64,000 bases of DNA from Chthonomonadaceae bacterium (GTDB taxonomy: Bacteria > Armatimonadota > Chthonomonadetes > Chthonomonadales > Chthonomonadaceae). The stretch spans positions 1 to 64,000 of the forward strand of contig DAIDHN010000013.1 of assembly GCA_027459665.1 (NCBI GenBank), read 5' to 3'. How positions within the stretch are numbered: position 1 is the stretch's first letter; each line of letters opens with the position of its first letter. The position numbers and the translations under genes were made by a program. Positions 18,552-26,266 of the stretch are shown here, one piece after another. The notes below the pieces were generated by a model. The model was given only the letters and a program-made list of their open reading frames with translations. It made no database searches and was not told where the DNA came from.

Positions 18552-19724
18552 TCAGAGGGCGCGGGAGGCAGAATAGCGTGCTATGGCAGAACGGTAGACT
18601 TCCAGTATGCGCATTGTCATGGTCTGCGGCGTGTAGAGCGCTGCCCGCCTGCGTCCTTTTCTCCCCATTTTGCGTCTGAGCGAAGGGTTTGTTATCAGGG
18701 TAGCCAGATCTTCTGCCAAAGGACGGGGCGCTACAGGAGAAAGCAGCCCTGTTTCCCCGTGCACCACCAGTTCTCTTGGGCCGCCGTGTGCCATGGCGAC
18801 GCATGGAAGCCCCGCTGCCATGGCCTCGACAATTGTAAGCCCCTGTGTTTCCTCTGGTGAGGAAAGCACAAAAATATCTGCTGCAGCATACCATGAGCTG
18901 ATGGTATCAAAAGGCTGTTCTCCTGCCAGCAGCACCCTGTTTTCCAGACGCAGCATTTTTCTCAGTTCTTCAAGCTCTTCACGGCACTGGCCACCGCCAA
19001 CTACTGCCAGGCGAAAGCTGGAGGCTGGAGAATTCAGGTTCATTTTTTCCAGCAGGGATACAGCCTGTAAAAGCAGGTCTACCCGTTTTTCAGGCCCGAG
19101 GCGGCTTACCTGCAGCATAAGCGGTGCATTGGGGGGCATTTGCAGCGAGTTTCTTATGAGTGCGCGTGCATCGGGCGAAGGCGGAGAGAGAGATACACCG
19201 CTGGGCACCACCACAAATCTTGCCGCTACGCCGTCTTCTGCGAGCGCAACGCGTGTATGGTTTGATGGGACCACTACATATTCAGAACGTGCGCAAAAAC
19301 GGCGCACCATGCTGCGCACTGCCTTGGGGCCAACCTTGCGCACCAGCGACGAGCGTGAAAGCTCAACCATATCATCATACAGCGAGTGTGCGGTGTACAC
19401 CATGGGCAGGTGGTGCTTGCGGGCAAGGTTTGCGCCGAGACGCCCCACTGTGAAAGGGTGATGGCAATGGATGATTTGCACGCCAAGAGAATGAAAGTCT
19501 ATGTCTGGGCGTGGAAACGGCCGCGCAATATGGTATGGATGCCTGGGAAAAGGCAGCTCGGGCAGGCGAAATATGTGTTCATCATCCTGCGGCTGTGGTG
19601 CGCCTGGGGCAAACAGATAAACAGTGTGCCCTGTTTCGCGCAGGGTATCGCGCAGGGCATGTAGAGAGGTAACTACCCCATTGACAACCGGGTAGTAGCA
19701 TTCACTGAAGAAGGCAATCTTCAT
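18552..19724 (-). CDS. glycosyltransferase, GT4 family
   Basis: 390 residues with the GT-B fold. The N-terminal FSECYYPVVNGVVTSL and VQIIHCHHPFTVGRLGANLA are typical of the GT4 branch acting on diacylglycerol or phosphatidylinositol (PimB, diglucosyl-DAG synthases). The C-terminal half contains the EX7E-like region FVLSSPEETQGLTIVEAMAAGLP for nucleotide-sugar binding. It probably transfers a hexose to a membrane lipid or glycan at the cytosolic face. Its ATG overlaps the stop of the FemAB-like gene (ATGA), linking the two in envelope biosynthesis. Confidence 0.9.
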   Translation of the reverse strand: MKIAFFSECYYPVVNGVVTSLHALRDTLRETGHTVYLFAPGAPQPQDDEHIFRLPELPFPRHPYHIARPFPRPDIDFHSLGVQIIHCHHPFTVGRLGANLARKHHLPMVYTAHSLYDDMVELSRSSLVRKVGPKAVRSMVRRFCARSEYVVVPSNHTRVALAEDGVAARFVVVPSGVSLSPPSPDARALIRNSLQMPPNAPLMLQVSRLGPEKRVDLLLQAVSLLEKMNLNSPASSFRLAVVGGGQCREELEELRKMLRLENRVLLAGEQPFDTISSWYAAADIFVLSSPEETQGLTIVEAMAAGLPCVAMAHGGPRELVVHGETGLLSPVAPRPLAEDLATLITNPSLRRKMGRKGRRRAALYTPQTMTMRILEVYRSAIARYSASRAL

Positions 19725-20857
19725 GAACTGTTTGTGGTCTCCTGCGAAGTGCCGCTGCCAGAAGCAGATTTGCGTTCGGCGTATGCCCGTGCATTGTCGG
19801 TAACATAATACTCTGCCTTGTTGAGCAGCGTTCCCAAACGGGCCGGCATGCTTTTGTGCGCTCTCTGCAGAAAGAGGCGCTGGTTGATGCGTTCTGAGGG
19901 AAGCCAGCGGTATTTGTATGCTTCATGGCCGCGCAGAAAATCGAATTCCCGGTGCTTTTCCTCAATGGCCTGGCGTATGGCGCGTGCTGTTAAGAGAATG
20001 CCTGGGCTGTAGCGCGACAGCTGCAGATCAAACCCGCCCAGGTAGTAGTATGTGCGCCCTCTGCCTGCAAAGCAGTAGAGCGCTGCTGCCGGTTTGCCTT
20101 CTATTTTCAACATATGCAGCCTGAGAATGTCTGCTTCAAGAAAGCGCTGTGCCGCGAGCATGTGAAACTGCCTAATGCGCGTTCCTCCCAGCGCTCCGGG
20201 CAGGCTGCGTGCATGCCATCTTTTCTGATGCAGAGCAATCATTGCGTCTATGTCTTCAAAAAGGGTTTGCCCGCTGGCCATGTAGAACTCTGCATCGGGA
20301 AAAGTGCGTACAAGCAGACGCTCATAATACCCTATGTTGGAACGCATTTTTTTGCTCAGCCCTGCAGTAAGAGTTTCCCACTTTTCAGGCAGCTGCAGAT
20401 AAGGGCATGGTTCCATGCTGATAGGAGTGTGGTTTTGAGTGCAAAACTCTGTGTAGAAGGCACTGTCTGGGCGAATTTGCTGTAAATCTGCAATATCCCA
20501 GCCTGTAACCTGCGTATGCAGGTGGTGCAGCAGCAGCTGTGCGATTTCCTGCTCGTACCCTTCTGCCGTTAGAGGGCCAAGGTAGTCGCTGGGGCCAGTG
20601 CCCATCCAGGCCAGTCTGCGCAGCGGGGTGCCCAGATATGGTGCAGTGCAAAGCGGTGCAATGCCCTGCAGCGTTCCGCAGCTGCTGTGAAAAAGTAGCA
20701 GACGCGCCTGTTTGCGTTTTCCGAAGAAACGCCACCAGGCTTCGTTCCATTCCCACGACTGCCACGGCGTTGCCTCTGCAGAACGTGCATAGAGGTTTTG
20801 CCAATCGGTTTTTAATGTGCTTATGGCATTCCGGTCGCACACAACGGTTATTTTCAA
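19721..20857 (-). CDS. FemAB/BioF2-like GNAT acyltransferase (CelD/BcsL type)
   Basis: About 378 residues in two tandem GNAT-like halves. Recognisable parts are the N-terminal WQSWEWNEAWWRFFG, a central MRSNIGYYERLL, and the C-terminal GKPAAALYCFAGRGRTYYYLGGFD with SRYSPGILLTARAI, as in the Acetyltransf_6 family of exopolysaccharide loci. Members are thought to acylate polysaccharide or peptidyl acceptors. The longest frame starts at a GTG at 20884 without a ribosome site; I prefer the TTG at 20857, which has AGGA about 10 bases upstream, but this is uncertain. It is co-transcribed with the GT4 gene. Confidence 0.82.
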   Translation of the reverse strand: MKITVVCDRNAISTLKTDWQNLYARSAEATPWQSWEWNEAWWRFFGKRKQARLLLFHSSCGTLQGIAPLCTAPYLGTPLRRLAWMGTGPSDYLGPLTAEGYEQEIAQLLLHHLHTQVTGWDIADLQQIRPDSAFYTEFCTQNHTPISMEPCPYLQLPEKWETLTAGLSKKMRSNIGYYERLLVRTFPDAEFYMASGQTLFEDIDAMIALHQKRWHARSLPGALGGTRIRQFHMLAAQRFLEADILRLHMLKIEGKPAAALYCFAGRGRTYYYLGGFDLQLSRYSPGILLTARAIRQAIEEKHREFDFLRGHEAYKYRWLPSERINQRLFLQRAHKSMPARLGTLLNKAEYYVTDNARAYAERKSASGSGTSQETTNSS

Positions 20858-20959
20858 AGCATTTGCATCCTGCAGGAAAAACACGAGCAGCTGAAACAGC
20901 GCTCAGATGTGCGAATTATAGTCGAAAGCAAAGGGAATTGTAAAGAGTGCTGCGTTTGG

Positions 20960-21250
20960 GTAAGAGTTCAGTGTTTATGTAAACTATTTTTCAGTTAGTA
21001 TCAGCCTGCCTCTTTCCTGCAAGCATCAGGCTGCATGCGAGGAGGGGGGGTGTTTTTTAATGCCCCATGTACCATAGAGGCTCTGCAGCATTGCCCTTGT
21101 GCTGGAACCATGTTTCGAATTCAACACCAGTACCGGCAGTTACTGCAGAAGTTTCAGCGTACAGAAACAGTGGGAAATACATGGGGGCAGCAGGCACCAA
21201 GGTGAACAGCAGATAAAATAAAATAACTTACACCAAGACTGAACTCTTAC
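20960..21250. mobile_element. MITE-like element, 291 bp, with GTAA...TTAC ends
   Basis: Perfect 13-bp terminal inverted repeats (GTAAGAGTTCAGT at 20960-20972, complement at 21238-21250) continue as imperfect complement for about 13 more bases. The 5'-GTAA ends resemble IS66-family tips. No transposase is encoded. Inside, the minus strand is open for about 57 codons (21228 to the stop at 21057) without a start or ribosome site. The eight flanking bases on each side do not match, so no target duplication is visible. It fills most of the otherwise gene-free gap 20885-21361. A non-autonomous transposable element is the best reading. Confidence 0.6.
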
Positions 21251-21361
21251 AGAAATAATCTGCAATTTATCAGAGTATAGTACTGAATAGCTGCCTGCTT
21301 GATGAGGTTAAATATGAGTACAAAAAACCAATAAGCCGCCAACAATACAGCCATTGCTGAT

Positions 21362-22495
21362 ATGCCCCCGCTCGGTACATATAGTACATTAGACTGCTGG
21401 CGGGCAGTAGCCGCTCTTCTGGTAGTGCTATTTCACATAGGAGGACCATTTTATGCAAAACATATTATGCATCACCGTTCTCTTGCCAAGTACATCACTG
21501 TTTTTTGGTTTGTAGCTTCAAGAGGGGGGATGGGGATATGGATATTTTTTGTTCTATCAGGTTTTTGCATTAGCCATGCAGCGTGCAGAAGCCTGAGCAA
21601 ACAAAATGGAACAATGGAGTTTATTAAAGCTCGATGCAGGCGCATATACCCCACCTACCTGGCTGCCTTTTTGCTGAATTTGATCGTGATATCATTTACT
21701 TACTTTTTAGTAACACACCACATCATAAAACACAGTGTAACCGTTTCTCAGCACCGTTTGAATTTATCTCCCTACAATCTTGTGCCCAATCTGCTGCTGC
21801 TCTTTCCCCTTTTTCCAAAATCTAATGTGATGCTTGGAGTGGCTTGGACATTATCTTATGAAATTGCCTTCTATTTTCTCACTGCTGTTCTTATGTTGAA
21901 GGCCAAAAGCGAAACATCTCTGATATACCGTTTGCATATTCTCACATTTGTATGTATTTTTTGGGATGCACTTTTTATTAAATCAGCATGTTATCCTTTC
22001 AACCTCTGGCCTGCATTCGGCATGGGAGTAGTCGTATATCATTATCTGCGTGACAAACAAAATTCTTCTACACGATTGTATTGCGGGCTTTTATTTTGCA
22101 CCCAAATGCTACTTCTGGTTCACCACAATGGGATGCACGGCCACAACATCACTGGCCAGGCAACCATACTGATACTCATGTTCACTCTTTTACTGGCATC
22201 CCTGCATCCATATGATAAAAAATTGCTCCAGCATCGCATGGTAAAGGGGGTTGCCTTCATCGGCACATTCAGTTACAGCCTGTACCTTGTTCACTTGCCT
22301 ATAACTGCAGCATCGACCGGTTTGTTAAAACGACTGCTTCCAGGTCATTATGTTGTGTGGATGTATGTATTAGGCATACCGATTGCCCTGGTATCAGGCT
22401 GGCTGTTCTTTCTCCTAGTCGAGAGGCATTTTCTCAGTGCAGGTGCAAAAAAACGCATTCAGGCAGAGATTGCGCCTTTGTCCTCATCCGAGTAG
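21362..22495 (+). CDS. acyltransferase family 3 membrane protein (OafA/YrhL-like)
   Basis: 377 residues with about ten membrane helices. The N-terminus STLDCWRAVAALLVVLFHIGG carries the invariant Arg and catalytic His of the family, FFVLSGFCISHAA is motif 2, and SYSLYLVHLP near residue 305 is a late conserved motif. Such proteins O-acetylate or O-acylate extracellular polysaccharides. The gene is visibly more AT-rich than its neighbours and lies between a MITE-like element and an IS1-type element, so it was probably acquired. No strong ribosome-binding site precedes the ATG. Confidence 0.9.
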   Translation: MPPLGTYSTLDCWRAVAALLVVLFHIGGPFYAKHIMHHRSLAKYITVFWFVASRGGMGIWIFFVLSGFCISHAACRSLSKQNGTMEFIKARCRRIYPTYLAAFLLNLIVISFTYFLVTHHIIKHSVTVSQHRLNLSPYNLVPNLLLLFPLFPKSNVMLGVAWTLSYEIAFYFLTAVLMLKAKSETSLIYRLHILTFVCIFWDALFIKSACYPFNLWPAFGMGVVVYHYLRDKQNSSTRLYCGLLFCTQMLLLVHHNGMHGHNITGQATILILMFTLLLASLHPYDKKLLQHRMVKGVAFIGTFSYSLYLVHLPITAASTGLLKRLLPGHYVVWMYVLGIPIALVSGWLFFLLVERHFLSAGAKKRIQAEIAPLSSSE

Positions 22496-22583
22496 CGATA
22501 CCCTAAATTGTCAATATAAATACCACACTATACTATGACTACTGTTTGCTGGGCGAGAAAGGTTTGGACACTGATATGGATAA

Positions 22584-22724
22584 TCAACCGGAGACACCGT
22601 TGAATCAGCCCGCCCAGGTGATATTATGCATTCTGGCGCTGACATCAGCCTGGCACAGAAGCTGATAGGATACTCTCCAGCTATTTCTCTTGAGAATGGA
22701 TTCCAACTGACCTTGCAGGTATAG
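22584..22724 (+). pseudogene. remnant of a nucleotide-sugar epimerase (C-terminus)
   Basis: After an in-frame TAA at 22581, the + strand reads ARPGDIMHSGADISLAQKLI and then GYSPAISLENGFQLTL before a TAG at 22722. This is the C-terminal signature of extended SDR enzymes such as UDP-GlcNAc/UDP-glucose 4-epimerases (RPGDVRHS-ADISKA--LLGY-P---LEEGL). The terminal Trp-Tyr and everything upstream are missing or frame-shifted; 22496-22580 holds nothing recognisable. It looks like the stump of a sugar-nucleotide gene that once accompanied the acyltransferase. Confidence 0.7.
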
Positions 22725-22875
22725 GTGTAGCACTTTATATTGACAATTTGGGTCAAAGCATAGATGCATTGCTACAATCATGCATCTGGTAGATGCACGC
22801 AACTGCAACACACCTGCTGATAAATATGCAGCAGGAAAAACAGCAAATCACAGCAAAACATAACTTAAAAACGAT

Positions 22876-23659
22876 GAGTGCCTAACCAGGTAGGTACAGG
22901 CAGTCACACAGTGCTGGTACATGTTTAATGTGCTTTTGGTGTTTCAGCAGCTGCCTTCGATTGTAGGCACTACTCATGAGCCTGACTGCGCATCTGAGCG
23001 CCTCAGCGCTTGGTGTAAAGCATCTGCTTTTGCGTGCCAGGCGAGCCAGATAATGCCGCAAGTCTGCGTTGGTTCCCTCTTACACTGAATGTCTGGCTCT
23101 TGCCCGGGTACATCAATCCAGCATAGGCAGTGCATCCATCTGAGTAGCAGCGTGCAGCCGGTATGCAGGCATCCAGCACCCTTTGCGCCTCCTCCCAACT
23201 GAATGCCTCACAGACACGAAAGGAGAGCAGGCAGCGCGTAGTGCGGTCAATGGCAGCAGCTGCGAAGAGAAATTGCCCTTTTTTTGATGGGCGGCGTACA
23301 GCTCGTCCATCTCTACTATCTCGGCTTCCGGCGGCTGCATGGCGGCAGGCTGCCGTGCCTCTTCAGCGGCTATCCAGTTTGCCACGGTCTGAGCATTGAT
23401 GCCCAGGATACGCCCTGTGCGGCGAAAGCCGTTTTGTTCCAGGTAGAGCCTAAGGGCTTGCTGGCGCAACTCATCGGAATACCCACGGCGGGAAGGACGC
23501 AGTTGATAACTGCACTTGCAGTGCTGGCAGCGATAGCGCCGCTCACCGCTGCGGTTAAAGCCGATCTTGACTTGACGATGAACTGATTTGCAGCGCGGAC
23601 AGACGAGTTGAGGGGGGATAACAGGTTCCATAAAAAATTATACCTCACAATAGGCACTC
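22876..23659 (-). mobile_element. IS1-family insertion sequence (inactivated)
   Basis: The bounds are set by short inverted ends GAGTGCCTA (22876-22884) and its complement (23651-23659), which enclose an IS1-type transposase reading frame. The total of about 784 bp is normal for the family. The left end overlaps the transposase stop codon. The true tips may lie a few bases further out, and no direct target duplication was found. It separates the epimerase remnant from mrp. Confidence 0.75.
22882..23631 (-). pseudogene. IS1-family transposase with programmed -1 frameshift signal and a disabling 1-base insertion
   Basis: The InsA-like part (from the ATG at 23631) has a Cys4 zinc finger (CPRC...CQHC) and an HTH. 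After DELYAAHQ the frame enters A-AAA-AAG (23284-23278), a classical slippery heptamer, and the -1 frame continues as GQFLFAAAAIDRTTRC and CYSDGCTAYAGL. One extra A at about 23080 then shifts the frame again. Removing it restores FSVEGTNADLRHYLARLA, KSRCF and YNRRQLLKHQ, ending at the TAG at 22882. The DDE residues are DEL, SDG and VEGTN, and the insertion falls just before the Glu codon. Frame 0 alone continues to 23113. Confidence 0.82.
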
Positions 23660-23755
23660 CCCCCTGGGCCTGCTGTTTCCCTTCGGCATGTGCAATGTGC
23701 TACACTATAGATGAAAGGCTTTTACGGCCAACCTGTTGCGGAAAGATGTTTTTAG

Positions 23756-24820
23756 ATGAAAGAGCCAGCAGAAGAACAGATATTGAATGCTTTGCGTACG
23801 GTGCAAGACCCCGATTTGCACCGTGATATTGTGACTCTGGGTTTTGTAAAGAACCTGCGGGTGTGTGGAGGCAGCGTTGGCTTCACCATAGAGCTTACTA
23901 CCCCGGCCTGCCCGGTGCGTGAGCAGATGAAAGCGCAGGCAGAAGAAGCAGTAAAATCTGTTGAGGGTGTTTCGGTGGTTCAGATAGAGATGACTGCACA
24001 GGTAAGAGGCCGTGAAAAAACCGGTGAGGCGCTGCTGCCGGGAGTGCGGCATGTAATCGCCGTGGCAAGCGGCAAGGGCGGGGTGGGCAAATCTACTGTT
24101 TCGGCGAATCTGGCGGTTGCACTGGCTCAAACCGGCGCGAAGGTAGGCTTGCTTGATGCCGATATTTACGGCCCTTCGCTCCCGCTGCTGATGGGTGCGC
24201 AAGATGGCCCGCTAACAAAAGAGACGCCCAATGGTCTGCGCCTTGTGCCGGTTGCTGTGCATGGCGTGCTGCTGATGTCGCTTGGGTTTTTAATAGACCC
24301 CGAAAAGGCAGTGGTATGGCGCGGCCCTATGGTAGGCAGCGCAGTGCGGCAGCTGATGAGCGATGTTTTGTGGGGAGACCTGGACTATTTGGTGGTAGAT
24401 TTGCCGCCCGGTACCGGCGATGCCTCGCTCACCCTGGCACAGCAGGTTCGCCTTTCGGGAGTGGTGATTGTAACCACCCCTCAGAGACTGGCGCAGGAGA
24501 TTGCCTACAAGGCTGTGGTTATGTTTCGAACCCTTTCTGAAGGGCAGGAGACAAACATACCGATACTTGGAGTAGTGGAGAACATGAGTGGAGGGACGTT
24601 TGGGGCAGGCGGAGGTGGGCTGGCTGCAAAGCAGTTTGGCGTGCCATTGCTGGGTTGTATTCCCATGGATGCAGCTCTCTGCATGGCAGCAGACATGGGC
24701 CTGCCTGCCATGATTCACAACCCGCAGTCTGAAACAGCGCTGGCTTTTCGCTCACTGGCTTCTGCTCTTGCAGCGCGTATCAGCACCCTGCACTATGAAC
24801 CTGAAACTACCGGGGGATAG
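23756..24820 (+). CDS. mrp: Mrp/NBP35 (ApbC) family Fe-S carrier ATPase
   Basis: 354 residues. Residues 1-85 are a MIP18/DUF59 domain (DPDLHRDIVTLGFVKNL). The ATPase begins with the deviant Walker A SGKGGVGKST near residue 103, followed by GLLDADIYGPSLP, WRGPMVGSAV and VDLPPGTGDASLT, all Mrp hallmarks. The CxxC of the C-terminal cluster-binding site is not evident here (the segment reads VENMSGGTFGAGGGG where many relatives have MS-F-CP-C), so it belongs to the Cys-less subgroup. It is thought to carry and insert Fe-S clusters in the cytosol. A GGAAAG lies about 10 bases before the ATG. Confidence 0.92.
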   Translation: MKEPAEEQILNALRTVQDPDLHRDIVTLGFVKNLRVCGGSVGFTIELTTPACPVREQMKAQAEEAVKSVEGVSVVQIEMTAQVRGREKTGEALLPGVRHVIAVASGKGGVGKSTVSANLAVALAQTGAKVGLLDADIYGPSLPLLMGAQDGPLTKETPNGLRLVPVAVHGVLLMSLGFLIDPEKAVVWRGPMVGSAVRQLMSDVLWGDLDYLVVDLPPGTGDASLTLAQQVRLSGVVIVTTPQRLAQEIAYKAVVMFRTLSEGQETNIPILGVVENMSGGTFGAGGGGLAAKQFGVPLLGCIPMDAALCMAADMGLPAMIHNPQSETALAFRSLASALAARISTLHYEPETTGG

Positions 24821-24845
24821 TACTGCACCAGCGCTTATTGTACAC

Positions 24846-24876
24846 AAGGCCGGTGCAGGTGCGCACCGGCCTTTTT
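24846..24876 (+). terminator. intrinsic terminator after mrp
   Basis: An 11-bp perfect GC-rich stem (AAGGCCGGTGC and complement) with a 6-base loop is followed directly by a run of T. It lies between mrp and the aminotransferase gene, so the latter must have its own promoter or rely on read-through. Confidence 0.85.
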
Positions 24877-24901
24877 GCGTATCAGGACAAAAGGATAAAA
24901 C

Positions 24902-26218
24902 ATGTCTGGAATTCTTGAACAAAATATTTTGTCTCTCAATGAAGAGGGACTGCTGGCCGATGTGCTTGGCTTTGAAACAAACGAAGTTGCGCGCACTGCG
25001 CAGGGAGCATTGCTGCATACGCACAGCGGGCATGAATTTATAGACTTTACCAGCGGTATTGCAGTGCATGCCTGCGGGCACAATCATCCTGAAGTGGTGC
25101 AGGCTATTGTGCAGCAGGCGAGAGAGGTTTTGCATGTTTCTGATATTATGCGTCATCCGCCCCAGCTGGAACTGGCAGACTGGATGCGCCGCAGATTTGC
25201 AGAAATACTGCCCGGCGACCCCTTCACTTTTCTGCTTCTCAACAGCGGCAGTGAAAGCATAGATGCTGCCGTGAAGCTTGCCCTGCGTGCAACCGGCAGA
25301 AGCAGACTGGCTGCATTTGAGGGGGCGTTTCATGGCAGGACAATACTTGCAACCGCGCTTTCACGCTCAAAAACCATTCACTGGCAGTCATGCTCTGCCC
25401 TGGTAGACCTGCTGCGCAGTAATATCTACCATGCGCCCGCCCCGCGCTGCAGCGGCTGCCAAAACCGAAGCAGCGCGCCCTGCTGCCTGCAGGGAATGGA
25501 AGAGTATTTGAAACAGCATGGGGCAGATACTGCGGCTATTGTGTTTGAAGCTCAGCAGGGCGAAGGGGGATATGTGCCCCTGGAACCTGCCATGGCACAG
25601 GAACTGCAGAAAATGGCACGGAAGTACGGGGTGCTGCTGATTGCAGATGAAATACAAACCGGCTGGGGGCGCACCGGCAAATGGTTTGGTTTTGAATACC
25701 TGGGCATAGAACCAGACATTGTGGTGTTTGGCAAGGCAGTGGGAGGCGGACTGCCGCTGGCAGGGGTTGCAGCACGAAAACCGCTGATGGACCAGTGGCT
25801 GCCTGGAGAACATGGCACAACCTTTGGCGGCAACCCGCTGAGCTGTGCTGCCGGGCTTGCTGCACTTACCATAATGCATCGCGATGGTTTGGTAGAGCGC
25901 GCTGCAGTGCTGGGAGAAGCAGTACGCAAAAGGCTTTCGGCCATGAAGGGAAGCTGCGGCATAGCGGATGTGCGAGGCAGAGGGCTGATGATAGGAATTG
26001 AACTGCGTGATGCAAATGGAAAACCAGATTATGCCGCCTGCGATGCAGTGAAGCTGCGCGCACGTGACAAAGGGCTTTTGCTGCTTACATGCGGTGCAAA
26101 GATAGGCAGTGCGCATGCAGATAATTCGTGCCTGAGAGTTTTACCTGCGCTTAATGTGTCTGAAGAAATGCTGTGGAAAGGCATTGAAATACTGGAGAGC
26201 GCACTGCGCGGAGACTAA
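24902..26218 (+). CDS. class III PLP-dependent aminotransferase (4-aminobutyrate/ornithine type)
   Basis: 438 residues. The PLP-binding core is seen in NSGSESIDAAVKLAL, FHGRTILATALS, LIADEIQTGWGRTGKWFGFE (Asp binding the pyridine N) and VVFGKAVGGGLPL, where the Lys forms the Schiff base. GTTFGGNPLSCAAGLA completes the fold. Length and motifs fit GABA or acetylornithine aminotransferases. An insertion near residue 180 contains CSGCQNRSSAPCC, resembling a Cys cluster found in the GABA-aminotransferase branch. It acts in the cytosol; the substrate is not certain. AAAGGA lies 7 bases before the ATG. Confidence 0.92.
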   Translation: MSGILEQNILSLNEEGLLADVLGFETNEVARTAQGALLHTHSGHEFIDFTSGIAVHACGHNHPEVVQAIVQQAREVLHVSDIMRHPPQLELADWMRRRFAEILPGDPFTFLLLNSGSESIDAAVKLALRATGRSRLAAFEGAFHGRTILATALSRSKTIHWQSCSALVDLLRSNIYHAPAPRCSGCQNRSSAPCCLQGMEEYLKQHGADTAAIVFEAQQGEGGYVPLEPAMAQELQKMARKYGVLLIADEIQTGWGRTGKWFGFEYLGIEPDIVVFGKAVGGGLPLAGVAARKPLMDQWLPGEHGTTFGGNPLSCAAGLAALTIMHRDGLVERAAVLGEAVRKRLSAMKGSCGIADVRGRGLMIGIELRDANGKPDYAACDAVKLRARDKGLLLLTCGAKIGSAHADNSCLRVLPALNVSEEMLWKGIEILESALRGD

Positions 26219-26220
26219 AA

Positions 26221-26254
26221 CATTGGGGGCAGACGCATGCATCCGCCCCCAATG
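26221..26254. terminator. inverted repeat between convergent genes
   Basis: Perfect 10-bp arms (CATTGGGGGC and complement) around a 14-base loop lie immediately after the aminotransferase stop and ahead of the convergent arsM end. There is no clear T-run, but the position suggests a two-way transcription stop. Confidence 0.55.
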
Positions 26255-26266
26255 CCGGCTGCCGGT

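Noticed and set aside
21057-21228. 57-codon minus-strand frame inside the MITE-like element
   Set aside because: Protein-like but lacks a start codon and ribosome site, and begins at the terminal repeat; noted as cargo residue only, not a gene.
23640-23755. Target-site duplication flanking the IS1-type element
   Set aside because: The 8-9 bases outside the two ends differ (A-rich on the left, C-rich on the right), so no duplication can be claimed.
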